Positions 1-6,383 of a stretch of 8,580 bases of DNA are shown here, piece by piece; the stretch's first letter is position 1; each line of letters begins with the position of its first letter. The notes below the pieces were generated by a model. That model made no database searches, had not been told where the DNA came from, and worked only from the letters and a program-made list of their open reading frames with translations. The translations under genes and the position numbers were made by a program. Source of the stretch: JBEIUL01 sp044356865 (lineage in GTDB: Bacteria > Planctomycetota > Phycisphaerae > Phycisphaerales > SM1A02); the NCBI GenBank assembly GCA_044356865.1, contig JBIKVN010000135.1:1-8580 (forward strand), in the 5' to 3' direction.

Positions 1-619
1 GGACGACGAGGTGGGCGTCGCGCTGCCGCTCGGGCCGGTGGCCCTTCGAGGTGATCGCGACGCAGCGCATGCCGGCCCGCAGCGCCGCGGTGATGCCGGC
101 GGGGGCGTCCTCGACGACGACGCAGCGGGACGGCGGGACGCCGAGGCGTTCGGCCGCGAGCAGGAAGCACTCGGGCTCGGGCTTGCCGAGCCGCACGTCG
201 CGGCCGCTGACCGTCGCGTGGAAGAGGTCGTGGGCGCCGAGCCCATCGATCGCGACTGCCACGTTCTCGGGCGGCGCCGAGCTGCCGACCGCGAGCCGCC
301 AGCCCGCGGAACGCAGGGCGTTCAGCAGCTCGAGCCCGCCGTCCATCACCGGGAACCCGTCGGCGACGAGCTCTCGGTAGAGCGCCTCCTTCTCGTGGTC
401 GAGGCGGGCGATGTCGGCGTCGGAAAGCTCGCCGCGGCCGGCCTCGAGCCAGATCTCGCGAAGCATCTGCTCGTTGCGCCGGCCGAAGTGCCGCTCGAAC
501 TGCTCGGGCGTGATCGGCACGCCGTGCCGCTCGCCCATGCGGCCCCACGCGATCGAGTGGGCTTCGAAGCTGTCGACGAGCGTGCCGTCGAGGTCGAAGA
601 TCGCGGCGAGTCCGCTCAT
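1..619 (-). CDS. HAD-superfamily phosphatase, beta-phosphoglucomutase-like (3' end beyond window)
   Basis: About 206 residues are visible and the C-terminus lies beyond the left edge. All four HAD motifs are readable. Motif I is DLDGTLVDS with nucleophile D9 and acid/base D11. A helical cap covers roughly residues 17-90. Motif II is GSSAP (S113/S114 region). The motif III lysine is K146 in GKPEPE. Motif IV is VVEDAPAGI with E170 and D171. This is the pattern of the Pgm-B/phosphoglycolate phosphatase-like subfamily: soluble Mg-dependent phosphatases or phosphomutases acting on small phosphorylated metabolites. The substrate cannot be read from the sequence. The ATG overlaps the stop of the upstream threonine aldolase as ATGA, and GAGG lies 7 nt before the ATG, so translational coupling is likely. 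The family call is secure; choosing between mutase and phosphatase is not possible here. Confidence 0.93.
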   Translation of the reverse strand, partial: MSGLAAIFDLDGTLVDSFEAHSIAWGRMGERHGVPITPEQFERHFGRRNEQMLREIWLEAGRGELSDADIARLDHEKEALYRELVADGFPVMDGGLELLNALRSAGWRLAVGSSAPPENVAVAIDGLGAHDLFHATVSGRDVRLGKPEPECFLLAAERLGVPPSRCVVVEDAPAGITAALRAGMRCVAITSKGHRPERQRDAHLVV

Positions 620-1659
620 GCGGCGACCTCGGCGACCAGCGAGGCGGCGCGGTCGATGTCGGCGGTCGTGACGTCCAGGTGCGTCACGGCCCGCACGCGA
701 CGGGTACCCATCGGGATCATCCGCACGCCGCGCTTCGCGAGCGACTCGCAGAAGCGGGCCGCCCCGCCGAACCGATCGTCGAGCTCGAAGAAGACCATGT
801 TGGTCTCGATGCGGTCGGGGGGCGGATCGAGGCGAAGGCCGTCGATCCTCGCGATCGCCGCGGCCAGCCGGCGGGCGTTCGCGTGGTCGTCGGCGAGTCG
901 CGTGCGGTGGTGATCGAGGGCGTGGATGCACGCCGCGGCCAGCAGCCCCGATTGCCGCATGCCCCCGCCGAACATCTTGCGGAACCGGCGGGCGCGGCGG
1001 ATCAGGTCGGCGGGCCCGCACAGGGCGCTTCCCACCGGGGCCCCGAGTCCCTTGCTGAAGCAGACGCTGACCGAGTCGGCGGCGGCGGCGAACTCGGCCG
1101 GCGAGTAGCCCGCGGCGACGCAGGCGTTCCACAGCCGGGCCCCGTCGACGTGCACCGCGAGCCCCTTGGCCTTGGCTGCGATCGCGACCGCGACGAACTC
1201 GACCTTCGGCCAGACCGTGCCGCCGGCCCGGTTGTGGGTGTTCTCGACGACCAGCAGCCGCGAGCACGGCGAGTGGATGTCGCCGCCCCGCACCGCGTGC
1301 GTCACCGCGTCGGCGGCGAATCGCCCCGCGGGCCCGGGCAGCGGCTGGATCATGCAGCCGCTGAGGGCCGCGGGCGCCGCCGTCTCGTAATGGATGATGT
1401 GGCTCTCGGGGTGGGCGAGGATCTCGTCGCCCGGCTCGCACCGGCCGCGGATCGCGAGCTGATTCGCCATCGTGCCGCTGGGCGTGAAGAGCGCCGCTTC
1501 CTTCCCGAGCAGCGCCGCGACCTTCGCCTCGAGGGCCTGCACGGTCGGGTCGTCGCCGAGCACGTCGTCACCGAGCGGGGCGGCGAACATCGCCTCGCGC
1601 ATGGCGGGCGTGGGTCGGGTGACGGTGTCGCTGCGGAGGTCGATGATTTCGGAGGCCAT
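616..1659 (-). CDS. ltaE: Low-specificity L-threonine aldolase
   Basis: The protein has 347 residues, the usual length for this PLP fold-type I enzyme, which cleaves L-threonine or L-allo-threonine to glycine and acetaldehyde in the cytoplasm. Family landmarks appear in order: the N-terminal IDLRSDTVTRPTPAM; GDDVLGDDPTV near residues 30-40; FTPSGTMANQLAI near 58-70, a cofactor-phosphate-binding segment; VENTHNRAGG near 138-147; HVDGARLWNA with D172, expected to contact the PLP pyridine nitrogen; and SVCFSKGLGAPVGS with K203 as the Schiff-base lysine. The ATG at 1659 fits the family N-terminus. It has no Shine-Dalgarno sequence, but a TACCCT hexamer lies 12 nt upstream. The preceding gene ends 30 bp away. 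The HAD phosphatase follows with a 4-bp overlap. The functional assignment is strong. Confidence 0.95.
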   Translation of the reverse strand: MASEIIDLRSDTVTRPTPAMREAMFAAPLGDDVLGDDPTVQALEAKVAALLGKEAALFTPSGTMANQLAIRGRCEPGDEILAHPESHIIHYETAAPAALSGCMIQPLPGPAGRFAADAVTHAVRGGDIHSPCSRLLVVENTHNRAGGTVWPKVEFVAVAIAAKAKGLAVHVDGARLWNACVAAGYSPAEFAAAADSVSVCFSKGLGAPVGSALCGPADLIRRARRFRKMFGGGMRQSGLLAAACIHALDHHRTRLADDHANARRLAAAIARIDGLRLDPPPDRIETNMVFFELDDRFGGAARFCESLAKRGVRMIPMGTRRVRAVTHLDVTTADIDRAASLVAEVAA

Positions 1660-1671
1660 GACGGGAAGGGC

Positions 1672-1677
1672 AGGGTA
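1672..1677 (-). promoter_or_regulatory. Putative -10 element TACCCT upstream of ltaE
   Basis: On the minus strand TACCCT lies within the 30-bp gap before ltaE and ends 12 nt before its ATG. No Shine-Dalgarno sequence is present there. It could be an internal promoter of the operon; the evidence is positional only. Confidence 0.3.
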
Positions 1678-1689
1678 GCCGCTTCGGCG

Positions 1690-2442
1690 TCAGCGCCCGC
1701 TCTCGGCCGCGACCAGCGAGGGGTCGACGGGCCGTATGGTGATGCCGCCGGCCGCGTCGAGATGCAACTCGTACGCCTCGCCCTTGCGGACCGGCTTGTG
1801 CACGCCCTCGCCCTGCGCGACGTCGATGCCACGGCGCCGGACCTCGGCGGCGTCGGTCGCGAGGCGCCAGAAGCTCGACCAGGTCGCCCGCTCGAGACGG
1901 CCCCGCTCGCCGGCCGCGTAACCGTCGGGGATGCCGCCGGGCGTGTCGAGGGGGAAGCCCTCCGCCGGCGGCAGTCGATCGGAGTAGAGCGAGCGCCACA
2001 GGAGCAGCGTGCGGTCGCGAAGCGGATCGCCTTCCGCGACCGCCTGCTTCGGGAACCTTGCCGTCCACGCGTCGACGTGCAGCATGTCGCCCGGGATGCA
2101 GTACTCGCGGCGGCCGATCTCGCGGCCGTCCGCGTCGAGCTCGAGGAAGCGGACCGTCGTCGAGACCACCCGCTGGCCGTCGCGAGCGCTCGGGAATCCC
2201 TCGGGCCCCAAGTCCTGGTCGATCACCTCGATGCGGGCCCGGCGCTCGGAGCGGGCGAGCCGCTCGATCATCCGCTCGCGTTGGGCGATCTCGGCCGCCA
2301 TCGTCCGCTCGAGCTCGGCCAGCTCGCGACGCAGCCGGGCCTCGCTCGTGACGTACCAGAGGCCGATCGCGCCGAAGGCGAGCGTGCCGAGGACGACGCT
2401 GAGGATGAGGACGCGATTCAGGATGGGAAGCAGGTCGCGCAT
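1690..2442 (-). CDS. Single-pass membrane-anchored coiled-coil protein of unknown function
   Basis: The protein has 250 residues and I do not recognise a named family. Residues 8-30 form one strong hydrophobic helix that should anchor the protein in the inner membrane. Residues 33-68 are charged and heptad-like (TSEARLRRELAELERTMAAE...), predicting a coiled coil just outside the membrane. Residues 70-250 look like a globular, strand-rich domain (VVSTTVRFLELDADG, then CIPGDMLHVDAW) with one cysteine, C115, and a GDPLRDRTLLLWRSLY segment near 138-153. I chose the second of two in-frame ATGs. GGAGG at 2449-2453 touches the first ATG (2448) but sits 6 nt before the second (2442). The gene lies 57 bp after the NTF2-like membrane protein and 30 bp before ltaE, in a likely operon. 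A role in the cell envelope is inference from the topology only. Confidence 0.8.
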   Translation of the reverse strand: MRDLLPILNRVLILSVVLGTLAFGAIGLWYVTSEARLRRELAELERTMAAEIAQRERMIERLARSERRARIEVIDQDLGPEGFPSARDGQRVVSTTVRFLELDADGREIGRREYCIPGDMLHVDAWTARFPKQAVAEGDPLRDRTLLLWRSLYSDRLPPAEGFPLDTPGGIPDGYAAGERGRLERATWSSFWRLATDAAEVRRRGIDVAQGEGVHKPVRKGEAYELHLDAAGGITIRPVDPSLVAAESGR

Positions 2443-2448
2443 GGGCAT

Positions 2449-2453
2449 CCTCC
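2449..2453 (-). promoter_or_regulatory. Shine-Dalgarno GGAGG that decides the start
   Basis: On the minus strand GGAGG is followed directly by ATG CCC ATG. A ribosome cannot use the first ATG with zero spacing, while the second has a standard 6-nt spacer. This supports initiation at 2442 rather than 2448. It is one of the few clear Shine-Dalgarno sequences in the window. Confidence 0.65.
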
Positions 2454-2499
2454 GGCCGCGGGGCGGCGCTGCGGGAGGTTCATCGGCATCGGGCGGCCG

Positions 2500-3117
2500 T
2501 CACCGCCAGAGGCGGGGCCAGGGATCGCGGCCGGCGACTTTCACGAGCGTCAACCGGTCGATCGCCCAGCGGCCGTCGGGTTCGCGGACGGCCCGGAGGA
2601 TCCACGACGAGGGCGTGGGGGCGGGGCTGGCGGCCGTGACCGTCCGGCACGAGAGCACGGCGTAGCCGGTCTCGGGGCGATCCGGATCGGTGTGCGGATC
2701 GAGTTGGGTGACCGAGTTCGACTCGATGCGGTAGCGGCCCTCGATGGCCGCGGCGGCGTCGGCGATCTCGGCGAAGGGCAGGCCGGGCTGGTCGGGGCGG
2801 CCGTAGTGGAAGGTGGCGTCGGGGGCGAACTCGGCCAGCATCGCGGCGGCTTCGCCCCGTTCGGCCGCGGCGACGATGGCTCGGGCGAGTTCGCACGCCC
2901 GTTCGCCCGGGGTCTTCACGAGCGTTCCGACGAGGGCGATCAGGACGCCCGCCGACGCGAGACCGGCGCCGGCGAGGAAGAGCTTCCGCTCGCCCCGGTT
3001 CGCGCCGAGCCAGCCGAGGAAGATCCCGGCGGCGAGGGTCGCGAGCGCGGGCAGCCACGGCTGCTCGAGGAGGTGCCGGACCGCAGCGGAGGAGGTTGGG
3101 ATTCCGAGATGATCCAT
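2500..3117 (-). CDS. Two-helix membrane protein with NTF2/SnoaL-like domain
   Basis: The protein has 205 residues. Two hydrophobic helices, about 21-38 and 46-67, form an N-terminal hairpin. Residues 73-192 have the layout of the NTF2-like fold: a long N-terminal helix (ACELARAIVAAAERG), DATFHYG as the first strand (the usual site of a cone-opening loop), a second helix, then strands ending in SSWILRAV and DGRWAIDRLTLV. NTF2-like domains bind small ligands or mediate oligomerisation and have no universal catalytic motif, so no reaction can be named. The ATG at 3117 was chosen because GGGAG precedes it by 9 nt and the membrane hairpin follows shortly after. Extending to the ATG at 3225 would add 36 Arg-rich residues and overlap the divergent gene. 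It is first in the minus-strand operon, and its partner gene downstream is also membrane anchored. Confidence 0.8.
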   Translation of the reverse strand: MDHLGIPTSSAAVRHLLEQPWLPALATLAAGIFLGWLGANRGERKLFLAGAGLASAGVLIALVGTLVKTPGERACELARAIVAAAERGEAAAMLAEFAPDATFHYGRPDQPGLPFAEIADAAAAIEGRYRIESNSVTQLDPHTDPDRPETGYAVLSCRTVTAASPAPTPSSWILRAVREPDGRWAIDRLTLVKVAGRDPWPRLWR

Positions 3118-3135
3118 GCGGCGGCGCTCCCGGTT

Positions 3136-3153
3136 GGCGACCAGGCGGTCGCC
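3136..3153. promoter_or_regulatory. Candidate operator: perfect inverted repeat in divergent spacer
   Basis: GGCGACC-aggc-GGTCGCC is a perfect 7-bp inverted repeat with a 4-bp spacer. It sits in the 74-bp region between two divergent starts (3117 minus, 3192 plus). Its centre is about 30 bp upstream of the TACGCT hexamer of the plus-strand gene, where a dimeric regulator would cover the -35 region. In GC-rich DNA a 7-bp dyad can occur by chance, so operator function is inferred from position. Confidence 0.4.
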
Positions 3154-3171
3154 GCTCGTGCCCGGACGGGG

Positions 3172-3177
3172 TACGCT
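3172..3177 (+). promoter_or_regulatory. Putative -10 element TACGCT upstream of the 808-aa gene
   Basis: TACGCT fits TAnnnT and ends 14 nt before the ATG at 3192. No Shine-Dalgarno sequence precedes that ATG. A transcript starting about 7 nt after the hexamer would have a leader of only about 7 nt. No convincing -35 box is seen. Confidence 0.4.
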
Positions 3178-3191
3178 CCGATCAGCATCGC

Positions 3192-5618
3192 ATGACCGAG
3201 ACGCTTCCGCGAATGCCCGTCGCATCGACCGACCCGTTCGGTTCGGAACCGATCCCGCGGTCGGCCGACGACCTGAAGGGCGTCATGCCCGGCGTGGTGG
3301 GTGCGGTCTTCGGCGGCGGGCCCGACGAGCCGATCGACGGCGAGGCGGCCGAGCGGCTGGTCACGGCCCGCGACGAGGGGCGGGCGGTCGTGGTCGCGAC
3401 CGCCGCGGCGGTGCCGATCCTGCTGGCGAGCTCGCCGCGGGTCGTGCCCGACGCGATCGTGGTGTCGGCGGCGGTGAACGATCCGCTCGCGGGGATCCAC
3501 CCGTCGGCGTATCGGCATTTGGGCGAGACCACGCTCGTGCTGGCCCGCGAGCCGCGGGCGGGGGCGCTCGCGGGGTACCCCGGTCCGGTGCGGATCTTCG
3601 GCGAGGCCTCGCCCGTTCGCGATGATGCGATCGATGGCGTGGTCGCGTGCGAACTCGTCCGCTGGCTCGGGTGCGAGAGGTGCGTGACCGTCGGCGTGGC
3701 CACCTCCGCGATCGACGGCGTGCCGGATGCGGTCGGGTCGGGTTCGCTTGTCGCGCGCGAGCCCGAACTCGGACCGTTCCGGGCGATCGAGCGGCTGGTC
3801 GCCGACGGGGCGGCGCGGCGGAACGGTTCGCGCGAGGCGGTTGCGACGCGTCTGGCGGCGATGGTGGACCCGCGCTGCGCCGGTATGGCCGGTCTCGAAC
3901 GGGCCCTCGAGGGCGCGCGGCGTTCCCGCCTGCGGCCGATGCCCGCGGTCGGCTTGCGGCGGGCGATCGCGGAGCCGCGGGTCGAGGCGGTCGCGGGCGG
4001 CCCGCGGGTCGCTTTCGTCGTGGCGATCCCGCCCGACCGGACGCTCGACAGCGAGTTCGCGGGTGACACCGTTCTGCAGCACACGCTCGAGCGCCTGGGG
4101 CGAAGCCGCTCGTGCGAGCGGATCATCGTGCTGGCGCCCGAGGGGTTTCCGTTCGACACGATCGTCGATCGGTCGCGCGTCGGCCTGCCCATCGAGGTCG
4201 ATCGCTGCGGGGCCACGCCGTTTCCGCCGCGTCGCGAGGCGATCATGCGGGCCCGACTCTGGTCGGACACCGCGTGGACCGGCGGCCTGGCGGGCGTTTC
4301 GGCTTTCGACGAGGTCTTGGCGCCGGCCGCGACGCGGTCCGCCCTCGGGCGCCGCGGCCTCGACGCGGCGGTGGCGGTCGGCGCTGACTGGCCGCTGGTT
4401 CCGGTCGTCGGTGCGGGCGGGTGCGATGACCTCGTGCGCTTCCATCGCGAGGACCCCGTGGCCCGCCCGCTCTGTTTCACCGCGGCGCCGCCCGGGGTCG
4501 GATGCCTGCTCGTCGATCGCGGCGAACTTGCCCGTCTTGCGGGTGAAGGCCGCGACGCCCTGCTCGGGCCGCGGCTATCGCTGGACCATCCCGGATGCCT
4601 GCCCGTCGATCCGCGGGTCCGCGCGAGTCTCGTACGGCTGGTGTTCGACACGGCGCGGGCGAAGATCCGGATGCGCCGCGGCCTTGAGCCGCTGCTCGAC
4701 GATCGCGGCGAGCTGTCGGCGGTCGATGCCCTGAACGCCTTCGAGAACCAGGTCTTCAACGCGGTTCCCTACTTCGCGCCGCAGCATGTCGAGCTCGAGC
4801 TGTGCACGGGCCGCTTCGGCTCGGGCGTCGCGAGTCCGCATCGCTGGGGCTCGATCCAGCGGGCGCCGATGTCGATGCGCCGCGCCGAACGGCTGCTGGG
4901 GCAGCTCGGCGAGAGCGGCGACGCCGTGCTCACGCTCGGCGGCGCCGGCGACCCGCTGCGGCATCCGGAGTGCGCCGCGATCGTGCGGATGGCGAAGGAA
5001 CTCGGCGTGCGTGGCGTCCACCTGCGGACCGAGCTGCTTGCCTCGCCGGCGACCATCGAGGCGGTGGTGGCCGCGGGCGTCGACGTGGTGACGGTCGACC
5101 TGCACGCGACGACCGCGGCGACCTACCGGGCGATGGTCGGGATCGACGCCTTCGCCACCGTCGAGGCGAATCTCGCGCGGCTCGTCGCGGCCCGCCGCGT
5201 GCTCGAGGGCCGCGGCGGGAATGCGATCGGCCTGCCGTGGATCGCCCCGCGGCTGCAGCGGCGTCCCGACACGCTGCGCGAGCTGCCCGCGTTCGTGGCC
5301 CGCTGGGACGCCGAACTCGGCACCGCCTGCCTCGAGGGACCGCCGCCGTCCGACCCGACGCCCGAGCGGCGCGAGCTTCGCGCCTTCCCGCTGGCGGTGC
5401 CCCGGCGGGTCGCGTATCGCGAATTGCACCGCCGCATGCTGGTGCTGTCGGACGGCGGGGTGCCGATCTCCGAGCTCGACCTCGCGGGCGACCATCGCCT
5501 CGGCTCGGTCGATGCGGCACCGCTGCTTGACCTCTGGCGAGCCCTCGTGCAGCGTCGGCGGCAGACTCGCCGCGAGGAGGGCGACGGCGTCGAGGTCCTG
5601 CGGCTTCGCGTGCCGTGA
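3192..5618 (+). CDS. 808-aa fusion: unknown N-domain, SpsF-like cytidylyltransferase domain, cysteine-less radical SAM/SPASM-like domain
   Basis: The frame is intact. Residues 1-265 are unassigned; a remote purine-nucleoside-phosphorylase-like reading is possible. Residues 271 to about 500 resemble SpsF-type sugar cytidylyltransferases: RVAFVVAIPPDR, then DTVLQHTLERL (compare GKPLLQHVLERL), then D399-W-P-L (compare GDCPL). The usual R-x-x-S-x-R-L-P-G-K loop is not conserved. Residues 530-720 follow a radical SAM barrel: VELEL, GGAGDPLRHPE at 583-593, GVDVVTVDLHATTAATYRAMVG. At the cluster motif, ELCTGRFGSGVASP aligns gap-free with the typical ELTTRCNLRCPYCP, putting R541, G545 and S548 where the three cysteines belong. 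Residues 737-785 match a SPASM tail (LVLSDGGVPISELD, LGSVDAAPLLDLW), also without cysteines. Catalysis of the classical kind looks lost; a sugar or envelope-linked scaffold or regulator is speculation. The ATG at 3192 was chosen over 3096, which overlaps the divergent gene; 3213 is an alternative. Confidence 0.85.
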   Translation: MTETLPRMPVASTDPFGSEPIPRSADDLKGVMPGVVGAVFGGGPDEPIDGEAAERLVTARDEGRAVVVATAAAVPILLASSPRVVPDAIVVSAAVNDPLAGIHPSAYRHLGETTLVLAREPRAGALAGYPGPVRIFGEASPVRDDAIDGVVACELVRWLGCERCVTVGVATSAIDGVPDAVGSGSLVAREPELGPFRAIERLVADGAARRNGSREAVATRLAAMVDPRCAGMAGLERALEGARRSRLRPMPAVGLRRAIAEPRVEAVAGGPRVAFVVAIPPDRTLDSEFAGDTVLQHTLERLGRSRSCERIIVLAPEGFPFDTIVDRSRVGLPIEVDRCGATPFPPRREAIMRARLWSDTAWTGGLAGVSAFDEVLAPAATRSALGRRGLDAAVAVGADWPLVPVVGAGGCDDLVRFHREDPVARPLCFTAAPPGVGCLLVDRGELARLAGEGRDALLGPRLSLDHPGCLPVDPRVRASLVRLVFDTARAKIRMRRGLEPLLDDRGELSAVDALNAFENQVFNAVPYFAPQHVELELCTGRFGSGVASPHRWGSIQRAPMSMRRAERLLGQLGESGDAVLTLGGAGDPLRHPECAAIVRMAKELGVRGVHLRTELLASPATIEAVVAAGVDVVTVDLHATTAATYRAMVGIDAFATVEANLARLVAARRVLEGRGGNAIGLPWIAPRLQRRPDTLRELPAFVARWDAELGTACLEGPPPSDPTPERRELRAFPLAVPRRVAYRELHRRMLVLSDGGVPISELDLAGDHRLGSVDAAPLLDLWRALVQRRRQTRREEGDGVEVLRLRVP

Positions 5619-5634
5619 CGGCCGGGCCGCCCCC

Positions 5635-5640
5635 TACCAT
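5635..5640 (+). promoter_or_regulatory. Putative -10 element TACCAT upstream of the LON-domain gene
   Basis: TACCAT lies in the 33-bp gap after the 808-aa gene and ends 11 nt before the ATG at 5652, which has no Shine-Dalgarno sequence. It could give a near-leaderless transcript separate from the upstream gene. No -35 box is evident. Confidence 0.35.
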
Positions 5641-5651
5641 GACCTTCCCCG

Positions 5652-6380
5652 ATGACCGAGACGATCTCGCTCAACTTCCGCCAACCGGTCCCGCTCTTCC
5701 CGCTGGACGGTCTGGTGGTGCTGCCGCACGCGGCGCAGGGCCTGCACATCTTCGAGCCGCGCTACCGGCAGATGGTCGAGCATTGCCTCGCGCGGGTCGG
5801 CGAGGACGGGAACATCCTGAGGGCGGCCCCGATCGCGATGGCCAACTACGACGCGGATGCCGGGGAAGCCGGCACCGACGACTCGCCGCCGCTGCGGCCG
5901 GCGGTGTGCGTGACGAAGATCATCCGCCAGGTGCAGCTGCCCGACGGGCGGTTCGACCTGGTGGTCCACGGCGTCTGCCGGGCCCGGATCCGCTCGATCA
6001 TCGAGCCGGAGGGCCCGCGGCTTTTCCGGCAGGCGATGCTCGAGCCGCTCGAGCGGCACGACCGGCCGATGCCGCGGCTCTCGGCGGCGCGGCGGCGGAT
6101 CCGCGAGCTCTTCGCCGAGGGGCGGCTGTCGCGGGTGGCGGGGGCAAGCACCTTCGTCGAGCTGGCCCTGCGCGACGAGATCCCGACCTCGGCGTTCGTC
6201 GAGATCGTGAGCGCCGCGATCCTGAACGACTCCGAGGCCCGCTACCGGATGCTCGCCGAGCCCGACCTCCGGGCCCGCACGCTCCTCCTCGGCGACGAGC
6301 TGCGGCGGCTTGACGGCCTGATCGCCCGGGCCGACGGGCAGGCGTGGCGCGAGTGGCCGAAGGGCCTGAGCTGGAACTGA
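5652..6380 (+). CDS. LON substrate-binding-domain protein (stand-alone, no protease)
   Basis: The protein has 242 residues. The N-terminal half matches the LON substrate-binding domain (PF02190). VPLFPLDGLVVLPHAAQGLHIFEPRY covers about residues 13-38 with the hallmark EPRY at 35-38. VTKIIRQVQLPDGRFDLVVHG follows at 87-107 with the usual DGR turn at 98-100. The C-terminal half is an Arg- and Leu-rich helical bundle. There is no AAA+ ATPase or Ser-Lys protease domain, so this is not Lon protease but a short stand-alone member of the COG2802 type, whose cellular role is poorly defined. It probably binds peptide or protein segments in the cytoplasm. It begins 33 bp after the 808-aa gene and may be co-transcribed with it, or use its own promoter. 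It ends 3 bp from the convergent glycosylase gene. Confidence 0.9.
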   Translation: MTETISLNFRQPVPLFPLDGLVVLPHAAQGLHIFEPRYRQMVEHCLARVGEDGNILRAAPIAMANYDADAGEAGTDDSPPLRPAVCVTKIIRQVQLPDGRFDLVVHGVCRARIRSIIEPEGPRLFRQAMLEPLERHDRPMPRLSAARRRIRELFAEGRLSRVAGASTFVELALRDEIPTSAFVEIVSAAILNDSEARYRMLAEPDLRARTLLLGDELRRLDGLIARADGQAWREWPKGLSWN

Positions 6381-6383
6381 CGC

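Noticed and set aside
11..913. A 300-codon plus-strand frame at the left edge
   Set aside because: It is antisense to the HAD phosphatase and ltaE, both of which have complete family motifs.
3096..3191. N-terminal extension of the 808-aa protein to an ATG at 3096
   Set aside because: It would run into the divergent membrane-protein gene and through the proposed promoter, and the added residues look non-coding.
679..3195. An 838-codon open frame on the plus strand
   Set aside because: It lies antisense to ltaE and the two membrane-protein genes, which have recognisable motifs, helices and good codon positions. Its Arg/Gly/Asp-rich translation is typical of a shadow frame in GC-rich DNA.
3118..3225. 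N-terminal extension of the NTF2-like membrane protein to an ATG at 3225
   Set aside because: The extra 36 residues are Arg-rich, would overlap the divergent gene start, and lie upstream of a Shine-Dalgarno-supported ATG at 3117.
3648..3683. Cys-rich segment CELVRWLGCERC as a zinc or iron-sulfur site
   Set aside because: The C-x7-C-x2-C spacing matches no motif I know, and the residues lie on a predicted helix and strand of the N-terminal domain.
2940..4759. Long minus-strand frames (over 500 codons) opposite the 808-aa gene
   Set aside because: The translations are Arg/Ser/Pro-rich without domains, while the plus strand shows clear homology segments and G/C-ending codons throughout.
5619..5651. 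Rho-independent terminator in the gap after the 808-aa gene
   Set aside because: The GGCC-rich stretch gives no proper loop and no T-run follows.
5652..6380. Lon protease
   Set aside because: Only the N-terminal substrate-binding domain is present; there is no Walker motif and no Ser-Lys protease domain.
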